Of a stretch of DNA of 64,000 nt, positions 32,340 through 40,100 are shown in pieces. Numbering within the stretch: position 1 is the stretch's first letter; each line of letters opens with the position of its first letter. The notes beneath the pieces were generated by a model. It had not been told where the DNA came from. It did not search any database and worked only from the letters and a program-made list of their open reading frames with translations. Location: positions 92,798 through 156,797 of the forward strand of contig DGTQ01000017.1 of NCBI GenBank assembly GCA_002394365.1. The letters are read 5' to 3'. This DNA is from Prevotellaceae bacterium UBA4332 (GTDB lineage: Bacteria; Bacteroidota; Bacteroidia; Bacteroidales; Bacteroidaceae). The translations under genes and the position numbers were made by a program.

Positions 32340-34452
32340 ATGTTGTCTCTCCTTTCGCTATTATTAGACCGTTGAAGGTTGAAGGGTTCAAGGCGCCTCG
32401 CTGGTTCAAGGGTTCAAAGTTGTTTTCGTCTTCGTTTTCGTAGTGAGCTTGCTCACGTTTCGTAGGCGTTGCCGTTTCGTTCCCGTTACCGTATAAATCC
32501 CTAAACGCCTCCACCGCCGAGGGCGAGGAGAAGAGTATCTTGTCATACTGGCTGAGGTCTTGCCTCACAGCATCAGTGTTAGGTGTGTTGCTATACACGG
32601 CAAGGTCGGTCACGTGGTGCTGTGACAGTCCGTCGATGAGCCTCCGCAGTCCCTTGTCTGAGCGTGCCAGGAGTATCCTGCTGCCCCTCGGCTTGTCGCG
32701 AAAGAAGCTGATGATGCCGCTTGCTGACTGCGTGGGCGACTCAAAGAACGGCGCGAAGCCCGTCTCCTTCAGTGCGCTGGTGGTTACGGTGCCTACGGAT
32801 ATTATCTTAATAAGCCCTGCCTGCACCCTCTCTCTTATGGTCGGCAAAGCACCCTCCACTGATGCCACCTCCTGAAAGAAGTGCCTCACCCCGTGGCGTG
32901 ATGTGAAGACTATGTAGTCGTACTGAGTATAATCTGTGTTCATTGTCTTAAAAGGTATGTGGGTTATCTTTATCAGTGGTGTGGACGATGTCGATGATGT
33001 GTCATAGACCCTCGCTCTGTGTGCTCTTGCCTCCAGTCTGACCACCTCGCCAACGATTATCAGCACGGGGGTTGCCTTGAACACTGCCCATTTCATCTCG
33101 CCCAGGGTGGTGAAGATGGTGCGCTGGCTGGGCAGCGATACGTCGGTTACCAGTGCCGCGGGCGTCTCCTCGCTCCTGCCGCTCCCTATCAGCGAGTGGG
33201 CTATCTCGCTCACTCTTGCTCCGCCCATGTAGTATATTAAGGTGTCAGCAGTGGGTGTCTGTATCTCCTTGGCATGGCCCAGCACGAAAGCCACCGAGCG
33301 CGCCAGTCCGCGATACGTCAGCGGTATCTGGGTGAGCGAGGCGAGGGCTATGCCGCTGCTTATGCCCGGCACCACCTCCACCTCCACAAACCGCGAGCGC
33401 AGGTAGTCTATCTCCTCCCTGCCGTGGGCAAAGACCATCGGGTCACCCCCCTTCAGCCTCACCACCATCTTGCCCTCCAGAGCCGCCTTATACATCAGCT
33501 CGTTAATCTCCTCCTGACTGTGGCTGTGCCTGCCTGCGCGCTTGCCAACGTAGATGAATTGAGGTTTAGTCGTTTGGTCGTTTGGTAGTTTAGTCGTTTG
33601 GTCGTTTAGGGAAGTAACTGTGAACTGTGAATTATGAACTGTGAACTGATTTATGCTCAGGTCGTCATATAGCACCACGTCAGCCTCCTCTGTCAGCCTC
33701 TGCCCCTTCACCGTTATCAGCTCGGGGTCGCCCGGACCGTAGCCCACCAGCCACACCTTGCCGTAACGGCGGCGCACGTCGCATATTGAAAATTGAGAAT
33801 TGAAGATTGAAGATTGAGGGGGGTCTTTCAATTTTAAATTTTCAATTTTCAATCTTCCTGTCACCGCCAGCTTTCCCTGCAGGGGGTGGGTCTTGAATGG
33901 CAGCCGCTCCGTGGCACGGTGGCTGAGCCCCAGACGGTCGAGGGCGCAGGTGGCTACTATCAGCGCGTCTATCTCTCCCCTGTCCACCAAGGCTATGCGC
34001 TCCTCTATAGTGCCGCGTATGGGCACCACCTCCACGTCCTGCCTTACGCTCAGCAGCTCCGCCTTGCGTTGTGTGCTGCTCGTGCCCACCCTGCTGCCCG
34101 GGGGCAGCGTGGCGAGCGTCAGTCCGTCGCGCGCCACCAGACTGTCGCCGGGGTCTCTGCCACTCGTCAGTGCCAGCAGTTCTATGCCTGGAGGCAGGGG
34201 GTAAGGCAGGTCCTTGGCAGAGTGCACCGCTATGTCGGCTCTGCCCTCGAGCAGCGCCTCGTCCAGCTCGCGGGTGAAGAAGTCCGCGGCAATGCCCTCC
34301 TCCATGAGCGACTGCTCCTTGTGCCTGTCGCCATACGATGCGGTCTTTATCACCTCATAATCGGTGATGCCCGTAAGTTCCATCGCCTCCTTCACCTGCA
34401 GCAGAGCCAGTCGGCTCTGCCTCGATATTACTCTAAGTTTTCTTTTCTCCAT
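32317..34452 (-). CDS. hemC/cobA/hemD: HemC-CobA-HemD fusion (porphobilinogen deaminase domains 1-2, uroporphyrinogen-III methyltransferase, uroporphyrinogen-III synthase)
   Basis: 711 aa. Residues 1-195 are hydroxymethylbilane synthase domains 1-2: 'HSAKDLP', 'VGTSSTQRKAELL', 'IRGTIEERIALVDRGEIDALIVAT'. The chain then leaves the family at 'LQGKLAVTG', where domain 3 with the dipyrromethane-binding Cys should begin; instead a repeat-encoded linker (about 200-222) leads into SUMT 'GKVWLVGYGPGDPELITVKG', 'VGKRAGRHSHSQEEIN', 'RLKGGDPMVFAHGREE'. A second repeat linker lies inside SUMT after 'VLYDDLSI'. The last part, 'DYIVFTSRHGVRHFF', is uroporphyrinogen-III synthase, with a third repeat-rich insert near 'NFEPLNQRGALNPST'. 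Together these would turn porphobilinogen into precorrin-2 for siroheme. Confidence 0.92.
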   Translation of the reverse strand: MEKRKLRVISRQSRLALLQVKEAMELTGITDYEVIKTASYGDRHKEQSLMEEGIAADFFTRELDEALLEGRADIAVHSAKDLPYPLPPGIELLALTSGRDPGDSLVARDGLTLATLPPGSRVGTSSTQRKAELLSVRQDVEVVPIRGTIEERIALVDRGEIDALIVATCALDRLGLSHRATERLPFKTHPLQGKLAVTGRLKIENLKLKDPPQSSIFNSQFSICDVRRRYGKVWLVGYGPGDPELITVKGQRLTEEADVVLYDDLSINQFTVHNSQFTVTSLNDQTTKLPNDQTTKPQFIYVGKRAGRHSHSQEEINELMYKAALEGKMVVRLKGGDPMVFAHGREEIDYLRSRFVEVEVVPGISSGIALASLTQIPLTYRGLARSVAFVLGHAKEIQTPTADTLIYYMGGARVSEIAHSLIGSGRSEETPAALVTDVSLPSQRTIFTTLGEMKWAVFKATPVLIIVGEVVRLEARAHRARVYDTSSTSSTPLIKITHIPFKTMNTDYTQYDYIVFTSRHGVRHFFQEVASVEGALPTIRERVQAGLIKIISVGTVTTSALKETGFAPFFESPTQSASGIISFFRDKPRGSRILLARSDKGLRRLIDGLSQHHVTDLAVYSNTPNTDAVRQDLSQYDKILFSSPSAVEAFRDLYGNGNETATPTKREQAHYENEDENNFEPLNQRGALNPSTFNGLIIAKGETTYEAIQTI
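33556..33660 (-). repeat. Dispersed repeats inside the CobA part
   Basis: GTCGTTTGGTCGTTTGG, TAGTCGTTTGGTCGTTTAGG and AACTGTGAACTGTGAATT words; translated as NQFTVHNSQFTV and a Thr/Asp/Gln-rich stretch. Confidence 0.85.
33782..33858 (-). repeat. Dispersed repeats replacing HemC domain 3
   Basis: Arms of ATTGAAAATTGAGAATTGAAG and TTTCAATTTTCAATC type, mutually inverted, around GGGGGGTC. Closely like the insert in the sulfite reductase gene at 44188-44304. Confidence 0.85.
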
Positions 34453-34476
34453 GTGTGTATCAGTTTAATCCGCCTG

Positions 34477-34544
34477 CAAAATTACATACGTTTTCCCTCC
34501 CACGCAATCCCACGTTAGCGCCAATCACATCACATATATTTGTT
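34477..34544 (-). promoter_or_regulatory. Sulfur-type promoter P2 (hemC operon)
   Basis: TAATTTTG (34477-34484), ATTG 20 nt upstream in GGGATTGCGTGGGAGGG, and CAAATATATG 34 nt above that. Weaker in the inverted GGGC/GCCC part than P3 and P4. Confidence 0.65.
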
Positions 34545-34615
34545 ACCCCAATACCCACAGTATGCTATCGTGCGTATATATATCGCAGACAGCAAAAAAA
34601 TAATCTCGTCATGCT

Positions 34616-34647
34616 ATTGCATAATCACAGAGTTTTGCGTATTTTTG
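34616..34647 (+). promoter_or_regulatory. Promoter of ridA
   Basis: ATTG (34616-34619), 20-nt spacer, TATTTTTG (34640-34647). Confidence 0.65.
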
Positions 34648-34698
34648 CAAGCGTAAAATGTATTATTGTTTCCTAACGAAAAAAAAACGTATATATCT

Positions 34699-35073
34699 AT
34701 GACAGCTATCAGTACACAGAAAGCACCTGCAGCCATCGGGCCCTACAGTCAGGCTATTCAGGCAGGCAACCTCATCTTTGCATCAGGTCAGATACCCATC
34801 AACCCCCTTACGGGAAACATCGTGGAGGGCGGCATCAAGGAGCAGACGCACCAGGCGCTTGCCAACGTTAAGGCCGTCCTTGAGGCGACAGGACTCTCAC
34901 TTAGCAACGTGGTGAAGACCACCGTCTTCCTGGCTGACATCAACGATTTTGCCGAGGTAAACGCCATCTACGGCACTTACTTCACCGAGCCTTATCCTGC
35001 CCGCTCCGCCGTCAGCGTCAAGGCACTGCCCAAGGGGGCACTGATAGAGATTGAGGTTATTGCCGAGGTTTGA
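34699..35073 (+). CDS. ridA: RidA-family enamine/imine deaminase
   Basis: 124 aa from the ATG at 34699 (MTAISTQKAPAAIGPYSQAI). 'AIGPYSQAIQAGNLIFASGQIP', 'EQTHQALANVKAVLEATG', 'VFLADINDFAEVNAIYGTYF' and 'PARSAVSVKALPKGALIEIEVIA' (conserved Arg and Glu) define RidA/YjgF. It hydrolyses reactive 2-aminoacrylate formed by PLP enzymes. Its place beside cysteine and methionine genes is suggestive but it has its own ordinary promoter. Convergent with tcdA, 22 nt apart. Confidence 0.95.
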   Translation: MTAISTQKAPAAIGPYSQAIQAGNLIFASGQIPINPLTGNIVEGGIKEQTHQALANVKAVLEATGLSLSNVVKTTVFLADINDFAEVNAIYGTYFTEPYPARSAVSVKALPKGALIEIEVIAEV

Positions 35074-35095
35074 GGGTGTGAGGAGCGAAGCGACC

Positions 35096-35833
35096 TTAAG
35101 ACCTGTAGCCTGCAACTATATCATTGATTACAAGACCAGCAAGGGCAAAGCCGAACATGGCAGTAACGTGGCAGGCTGTGCCGTTTATCTGTGCCTTGTA
35201 GTCACACGTCTCGCTGGTGATGCCGCGGTTGGGCTGCGGCAGTTCGTCGCTATAGACGCAGAGGAACTTCTTTGCGGGCATCATCTGGCGCTGGCGCATA
35301 CGCTTACGCATGATGGCGGCGAGGGTGTCATTGCGCACCTTCCAGAACTCGGCACTCTTGACGGCAAAGGGATTGGTGCGCAGGGCGGCACCCATAGATG
35401 AAAAGAGCGTGACGCCATCAATGGATGTGGCATGGATTATGAGCTGTATCTTGTCCTTGAGGCTGTCGATGGCATCGACTACGTAGTCGTAGTCCTCAAT
35501 ATGGAAATCATCTTTTGTTTCTGAACTATAGGTTTTCTGCAGGGCGGTGATGTCTGCCTCGGGGTTTATCTCAAGGAGTCGCCTGCGCAGCACCTCCACC
35601 TTCACCTCTCCAATGGTTTGTGAGGTTGCCATAATCTGACGGTTGACATTGGTGGCGCTGATGCAGTCTGAATCCACAATGGTGAGATGGCTGATGCCTG
35701 AGCGCACGAGGCTCTCGGCGCACCATCCGCCTACTCCGCCCGTGCCAAAGATAATGACCCTGGCACTGGCGATGCGTTCCATTGCCTCGCTGCCCAATAG
35801 CAGCTCCTGGCGAGAAAATAATTCATAATTCAT
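35096..35833 (-). CDS. tcdA: tRNA threonylcarbamoyladenosine dehydratase
   Basis: 245 aa E1-like protein: 'FSRQELLLGSEAMERIASARVIIFGTGGVGGWCAESLVRSGI', 'DSDCISATNVNRQI', 'YVVDAIDSLKDK' and the C-terminal 'FGFALAGLVINDI' match TcdA/CsdL, which cyclises t6A37 on tRNA with ATP. It lacks the CxxC zinc pairs of the ThiF/MoeB-type enzyme at 26885-27694, so the two have different jobs. In E. coli it works with the CsdA/CsdE sulfur system. Its own -7 box lies at 36000-36007. Confidence 0.92.
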   Translation of the reverse strand: MNYELFSRQELLLGSEAMERIASARVIIFGTGGVGGWCAESLVRSGISHLTIVDSDCISATNVNRQIMATSQTIGEVKVEVLRRRLLEINPEADITALQKTYSSETKDDFHIEDYDYVVDAIDSLKDKIQLIIHATSIDGVTLFSSMGAALRTNPFAVKSAEFWKVRNDTLAAIMRKRMRQRQMMPAKKFLCVYSDELPQPNRGITSETCDYKAQINGTACHVTAMFGFALAGLVINDIVAGYRS

Positions 35834-35960
35834 AGTTTACAGTTTACAGTTTCTTGCGCTCCAGTAGGTGCTCAGGCGAGCAGAGCTCGGAGTCCAGTTT
35901 ACGGTTTACCCCATAAACGACCAAACGACTAACCCCCTAAACGACTAATTTCATAGTTAG
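35834..35960. repeat. Cluster of dispersed repeats
   Basis: TAGTTTACAGTTTACAG, GCGCTCCAGTAGGTGCTCAG / GAGCAGAGCTCGGAGTCC, and AAACGACCAAACGACTAACC. An inverted copy of the whole string lies at 45770-45870 between cysH and the sulfite reductase gene. With 35961-36188, which holds a hairpin and a fragment of the GCCAACAAGTTGGAGCG repeat, this gene-free gap is 355 bp. Confidence 0.9.
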
Positions 35961-35999
35961 TTCGCAGAAGCTCATCACTTCGTGTCACAGTTCATAATG

Positions 36000-36050
36000 C
36001 AAAGGTACGGATAATTTTCCGATTGTGGAAAAAAATCCGTACCTGTTTTT
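36000..36050. terminator. Hairpin overlapping the tcdA -7 box
   Basis: Arms GGTACGGAT (36004-36012) and ATCCGTACC (36035-36043) with inner TTTTCC/GGAAAA, followed on the plus strand by TGTTTTT. On the minus strand its right arm runs into TACCTTTG (36000-36007), the probable tcdA -7 box, so it may both end the PstS-like transcript and lie over the tcdA promoter. Confidence 0.6.
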
Positions 36051-36188
36051 AGAAGTTGAGGATTAAGGGTTGAGAGTTTAGTGTTCTTGCTCTGGCAAGC
36101 CAACAAGTTGGAGCGGAAGGATAGTTGATAGTAAACTATCCACTCTAATCTATCCACTGACTCTAAACTCTAAACCATTCACTGTGAA

Positions 36189-37169
36189 CTATTTTTTAAG
36201 TTTCGCCAGTGCCTTGTCGAGCTTCTCCTGTGGTATCTCGATGTAGCCGACGGGGGCATTGAGCTTCTGACCATCGGTGAGCACATACTTGAGGAATGCT
36301 ATGACAACCGGGTTGGTTGGCAAACCCTTGGTCACGAGATAGAGGTCGCGGGCTGGAGGCGATGGGTATCTGCCCTCGGCTATAGCCTTGGTTATCTGGT
36401 CCTTAGAGGCATAGAAGTCCTCGTCGGGGTCTATCTTGCCGTTGTTGTTGCCATCCACGGGGAGCACTCGTATGCCTGGCAGGGGCTTGAGCGTGTTGTT
36501 GTCGTAGGCATAGCCTATGTTGTTGAGACCTATGGAGAGTGGGTTCTTGCTTACGGCGGTAGCCACGCCAGGGTCGCCGTTCACGCCCTCGCCCAGCAGG
36601 TCCTCCTGATGCTTGCCCAGCCACTTGGCGAACGTCTCGGCAGCACCGCAGGCATCAGAGCGGGTGAATACGGCTATCTTGGTCTGGTCCTGAGTGCCTA
36701 AGAGCTGTCCCCATGTCTTTATGGTGCCGTTAATCCAGATGTCGGTAGCCGCCTGCTGGGTTATGCCGTGCTTCACGAGCTGGGCATAGAAGGGGTTTTT
36801 CTCGTTGATGGTAGGTACTACGGCGTCCTTGGCGGTAGGGAAACCTATGGCACCCTTCTTAGCCTCCTCGTCGCTCACCTCGCGCGATACCATCGCTATG
36901 TCCACCTGGTCGGCAAGCACGTCGGTCATGCCCTTGCCTGCTCCGCCGCCGTCAACCTCAATCTTCACTTCGGGATGGAGCTTCTGAAACTCCTCCGCCC
37001 ACTTCACTGCGAGTGGATAGAGGGCAAAGGCTCCCGATATGGAGATATTGCCGCTGAGCTCGCCGTCGGCTGTCTGTTGTTCACTCTTCTTGCCTCCGCA
37101 AGAAACTGTTGCTATAGCCAGTGACGCTATCACTGCTATGCTGAGAATAGAATGGAATGTCTTGTTCAT
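36189..37169 (-). CDS. pstS: PstS-like substrate-binding lipoprotein (sulfate suspected)
   Basis: 326 aa from the Met at 37169 (MNKTFHSILSIAVIASLAIA), with lipobox Cys in 'TVSCGG'. The rest is PBP-like-2/PstS: 'LSGNISISGAFALYPLAVKWAEEFQ', 'VDGGGAGKGMTDVLADQVDIAMVSREVSDEE', 'TRSDACGAAETFAKWL', 'IGLNNIGYAYDNN'. The family binds phosphate in most bacteria. Here it is cotranscribed with an OprP-like porin from a promoter resembling those of the cys and siroheme genes, and the matching permeases lie within the cysDNH operon, so sulfate is a plausible ligand. The loop 'GGGAGKG' differs from the TGSGxG often seen. Confidence 0.88.
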   Translation of the reverse strand: MNKTFHSILSIAVIASLAIATVSCGGKKSEQQTADGELSGNISISGAFALYPLAVKWAEEFQKLHPEVKIEVDGGGAGKGMTDVLADQVDIAMVSREVSDEEAKKGAIGFPTAKDAVVPTINEKNPFYAQLVKHGITQQAATDIWINGTIKTWGQLLGTQDQTKIAVFTRSDACGAAETFAKWLGKHQEDLLGEGVNGDPGVATAVSKNPLSIGLNNIGYAYDNNTLKPLPGIRVLPVDGNNNGKIDPDEDFYASKDQITKAIAEGRYPSPPARDLYLVTKGLPTNPVVIAFLKYVLTDGQKLNAPVGYIEIPQEKLDKALAKLKK

Positions 37170-37322
37170 ACGACCCCCACCCTTTATCGACCCCCCTCGT
37201 TCCCCCAAGGGGGGATGTTTGGGAGATATTACCGTCGTGGGGTTTACGGTTTCTAAATTGATACTAATAATATACTTGTTGTAATTCCTCCCCTCCTCTC
37301 GGGAGGGGATTAAGGGGAGGGG
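37170..37322. repeat. GC-rich repeats between porin and PstS-like genes
   Basis: TCGTTCCCCCAAGGGGGGATG at about 37189-37218 and CTCCCCTCCTCTCGGGAGGGG at about 37287-37308, GC-rich palindromes like those at 14417-14501. Confidence 0.7.
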
Positions 37323-38378
37323 TTAAAACGCCACGAGCAGCTGTGTCTCCAGCAGGTTGCTGTTCTTCTTACCGCTATTGGTATAGTCGGTGTGGGTGTA
37401 GTCCAACTGCACTCGTAACCACTTGGTGGCAGACCAGTTTACGCCCACGGTGTAGTCGCTCTGGTTGTCTGCCTTCAGGTCGGTATCCTTCTGGTAGTAG
37501 CCGTAGCTGAGCACAGGCTGCAAGCCGTAAGGCAAGCGGTATGCCGCCGTTACATAAAAGCCCTGCTGGTTGGTGTCGCCCGTCTTGCCGTGCAGGTATT
37601 CCGAGCGCACGAAGAGCTTGCCAGGGTTATAGGTGAAGCCAGCCGAAAGGCGGTTGCGCTTGGCGGCCTCCGAACTTGCATCCTTCGTATATCTGCCTAT
37701 GTAGTTGCCGAAGGAGAGGGTGAGTTCCTTGATGGGGTTGACGGTGATGTATGTCTCCACGTCCTTGAAGGAATTATTGTCCTTGAGGTTGATGCCGTTG
37801 CCGTTATATATGCCCACCTTATAGCCTATGATGCTGTAGCCCTCCTTGTGGATAAAGCTACCATAGAGGCGCAGACCCACGTCGCGACCGTTGGCACTCT
37901 GACCGCTCACGTCGCTGTAGCCGTTGAGCTTGCTCACCACCGTGGGGTTCTCTATGGTGAGCCAGCTGGTAGGACCGTCAAGCGTCTCCTGAGAGTAAGC
38001 CACCTTATACTCACCCACCTGCAGGTTCAGTTCCTTGGCAAACTTGAAACGTGCGTAGGCATCAAGCAACCTCACTGTGGCTGAGCTGTTCTGCTTGCCA
38101 CCGCCAAACTCCGCCTGTATGCGATAGTCGATGCTCTTGCCGAAGTCGCCCGTCACGCTGAGACGTGCCCTGCGCAGGTCGAAGCCGTTATAGTTGTTGC
38201 CGTCATTATCCTTAGTACCTGTGTCGTAGGTGTAGCGACCGTTGACCAGTCCGCCGACCTTCGGAATGGAGGGTTTGAACTGGCTGAGATTTATCTTGCC
38301 ATTCTCCTCTGCGCTCACCGTGCTTACTGCAAGTAGCAGTGCTGCGGCTGCGATGCTTTCCTGAATAAATTTCTGCAT
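37323..38378 (-). CDS. OprP/OprO-type porin
   Basis: 351 aa with a signal peptide (AAAALLLAVSTVSAEE). 'RRARLSVTGDFGKSIDYRIQAEF', 'LLDAYARFKFAKELNLQVGEYKVAYSQETL' and the C-terminal 'LLETQLLVAF' are typical of phosphate-selective porin O/P relatives, trimeric 16-stranded barrels for anions. It precedes the PstS-like gene in one unit. Promoter P4 lies about 290 nt upstream, leaving a leader of about 280 nt rich in repeats. Given the sulfur-type promoter, an oxyanion such as sulfate is the expected cargo. Confidence 0.88.
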   Translation of the reverse strand: MQKFIQESIAAAALLLAVSTVSAEENGKINLSQFKPSIPKVGGLVNGRYTYDTGTKDNDGNNYNGFDLRRARLSVTGDFGKSIDYRIQAEFGGGKQNSSATVRLLDAYARFKFAKELNLQVGEYKVAYSQETLDGPTSWLTIENPTVVSKLNGYSDVSGQSANGRDVGLRLYGSFIHKEGYSIIGYKVGIYNGNGINLKDNNSFKDVETYITVNPIKELTLSFGNYIGRYTKDASSEAAKRNRLSAGFTYNPGKLFVRSEYLHGKTGDTNQQGFYVTAAYRLPYGLQPVLSYGYYQKDTDLKADNQSDYTVGVNWSATKWLRVQLDYTHTDYTNSGKKNSNLLETQLLVAF

Positions 38379-38414
38379 AATCTTTTTTCCTTTCTTTTTA
38401 CCTGTTATCCGAAA

Positions 38415-38486
38415 CTTTTTACTTTATACTATATACTTTATACTATATACTATATACTTTATACTATATACTTTATACTATATACT
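38415..38486. repeat. TATACTATATACTT repeat tract
   Basis: About six partly overlapping copies of ACTTTATACTATATACT words in the leader of the porin gene. Confidence 0.9.
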
Positions 38487-38534
38487 TATTCTTTATTCTT
38501 AGCTTACGCTTTCCCACTTACTCCCTCGTTAGCG

Positions 38535-38601
38535 CCTAAGCACCCCCTTCGGTTCCCCCGTTTCGCGGGGGACAGAAACCCCGCAGGGGCAACGTCGGCT
38601 T
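38535..38601 (-). repeat. GC-rich palindromic element, copy 2
   Basis: Inverted copy of 19019-19086, with only a few base differences; it lies in the leader of the porin/PstS-like unit. Confidence 0.9.
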
Positions 38602-38667
38602 GGCTCTAATCTTCGGTAGCAGCGTGTGCTCATTCTTCATTCATTATTCCTTACCGTTTTCTGAGTG

Positions 38668-38737
38668 CAAAATTACTGCCTTTTGCCCATGCGGGCAATC
38701 GCCCTGAGTGGGTAAACTTCTAACCACTTTGTGTGAT
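38668..38737 (-). promoter_or_regulatory. Sulfur-type promoter P4 (porin-PstS unit)
   Basis: TAATTTTG (38668-38675), ATTG 20 nt upstream inside GGGCGATTGCCC (rc of 38693-38704), CATGGGC and AAAAGG in the spacer, TTTACCCACTCA just upstream of the palindrome (like TTTTACCTACTGA at 39969). CAAAGTGG lies 32 nt above the -33 box, so the distal element is weak here. Confidence 0.75.
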
Positions 38738-38862
38738 AAACTCCTGACAAACCTTTTTCCTCCCCTCATGCGAGTACCTTATTTATATATACTTAAGTTT
38801 CGCATGTGCTCAACTTATTAGGAGTTAGAGAAGTTAGAGACATATCCATTCGCTGTGTCCAA

Positions 38863-38989
38863 GTGCAGAAGCAGTACTTCTGCATGTAGAACTAATGGTT
38901 CTGCGTGTAGAACCACTGCCTCTGCATATAGAACCAATAGTTCTGCATCCAAAGCACCTATCGGAAAGTGTAGAACCACTGCTTCCGCA
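38863..38989. repeat. Tandem array, 21-bp units
   Basis: One 22-bp unit (38863) then five 21-bp units at 38885, 38906, 38927, 38948 and 38969; consensus TGTAGAACCACTGCTTCTGCA. Confidence 0.9.
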
Positions 38990-39055
38990 AAAAAGAGCTA
39001 ATTTTTAATTCTCCCCCTTGGGGGGAGTTAGAGGGGGTTCCAAATAGCACTTTTT

Positions 39056-39165
39056 TCGTGAAAAACCTCACTTACCTCACTTGACCCCCTCTCATCCCAG
39101 TGTTTATGCGCCTTCACGCAAGTGAGGTGTCTTTAAGAAAGGTCACTTAAAGGTCACTTTATATA
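39056..39165. repeat. Compound repeat, copy 1
   Basis: CTCACTTGACC, CCCAGTGTTTATGCGCC, AAGTGAGGTGTCTTTAAG and AGGTCACTT. The same parts occur at 39450-39552. Confidence 0.8.
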
Positions 39166-39449
39166 ATTGAAAATTGAAGATTGAAAATTTATTTTTTTCT
39201 CGATTTTCCTTTAGATTCCTCTCAAGCTTTCTGAGCCGATAGGCGTAATCGGACGCATCGAAGATGCTACGCTTGCCAGAGCAAGAAATCATAAAATAAT
39301 CGTCCCCTTTATTTTCTTTTCGATTTTTCACAGATTTTCAGATAAGATTTTCCTTCCCGAGGGCAGGAGACAGATTTCCATAATTTGAATGTAATTCATT
39401 TCCTCCCTCTCGGCGGAGGATGTCAGTTTGAAACTGACAGGGAGGGGGT

Positions 39450-39552
39450 CTCAAGTGACCTCTAAGTGAGGTGTCTCGAAGACAGGTCACTCGCCTCAAT
39501 CCCAGTATTTATGCGCTTTCCCGGCGCATAAGTGACCTTAGTGAGGTTATTT
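39450..39552. repeat. Compound repeat, copy 2
   Basis: AAGTGACCTC, AAGTGAGGTGTCTCGAAG, AGGTCACTCGCCTC, CCCAGTATTTATGCGC, GCGCATAAGTGACC. Related to 39056-39165 with the parts in a different order. Confidence 0.8.
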
Positions 39553-39648
39553 TGACAAATTCTTTTTTTTTCAGACTCAAAAGAATGTTTAGTATCAGTT
39601 TAGAGTCGAGAGTTTAGAGAATTCTCCCCCTTAAAAGCCCAGTCCCGT

Positions 39649-39749
39649 GCAGATGCTAAGCCTCCGCATGAGGGTGCTAAGTAACTGCACGCCCTTGCTT
39701 AGCAACAGCATCCCCTTGCTAAGTAACTGCATTTCCTTGCTTAGCAACA
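39649..39749. repeat. Tandem array, 21-bp units
   Basis: A short unit at 39649, then units at 39666, 39687, 39708 and 39729; the pattern GCA..(5-6)..TTGCTTAGCAACA alternates with TTGCTAAGTAACT. Confidence 0.9.
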
Positions 39750-39933
39750 GCAACCCTTTACTCCGAGCTCTTTCAATGGTCTTTACACCCCTCTCGGTTC
39801 AATCGACTTATTACCCCCCTCCATATCTCCCCCGTTTATCGGGGGAGAGCAACCCCGTTATCGGGGAGCAGAAACGCCTGAGCACCTACGGAGCGCAAGA
39901 ACTGTGCACTGTGAACTGCCCGAATTGTGAGTG

Positions 39934-39990
39934 CAAAAAATGCATTTACCTAAGGTGGACAATTGCCCTCAGTAGGTAAAAGCATAACAA
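39934..39990 (-). promoter_or_regulatory. Orphan sulfur-type element P5
   Basis: GGGCAATTGTCC (rc of 39957-39968) preceded by TTTTACCTACTGA, very like P3 and P4, but the following -7 region (ATTTTTTG, rc of 39934-39941) is poor and the strand points into repeats, not a gene. Possibly a decayed copy. Confidence 0.45.
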
Positions 39991-40035
39991 CAGTATGTGA
40001 TATAGCTCGGCTCCCTTGCCTTATGTCAAGAAATA

Positions 40036-40044
40036 GGGGGGGGG
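40036..40044. repeat. G9 homopolymer
   Basis: Nine G just upstream of the BspA-like gene's promoter; a possible slippage site. Confidence 0.95.
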
Positions 40045-40092
40045 TAATATCAAAAAAGGCACGATTTATATTTCTCTATTTCCATAAATTTA

Positions 40093-40100
40093 TAATTTTG
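40093..40100 (+). promoter_or_regulatory. -7 box, BspA-like gene
   Basis: TAATTTTG, 124 nt before the start codon; -33 not recognisable. Confidence 0.5.

Noticed and set aside
32317..34452. HemC truncation considered as a frameshift with domain 3 in another frame
   Set aside because: Only about 75 nt of repeats separate the end of HemC domain 2 from the CobA start, too few for the missing 90 residues in any frame.
39143..39331. 62-aa open frame on the minus strand
   Set aside because: Its middle (ISCSGKRS) is a dispersed repeat, read in the same frame as in hemB, and the rest is GATTGAA-type repeats; no promoter or ribosome binding site.
39647..39979. 110-aa open frame on the plus strand with LLSN repeats
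   Set aside because: It translates the 21-bp array and the following palindromes and runs through a promoter-like element; no ribosome binding site.
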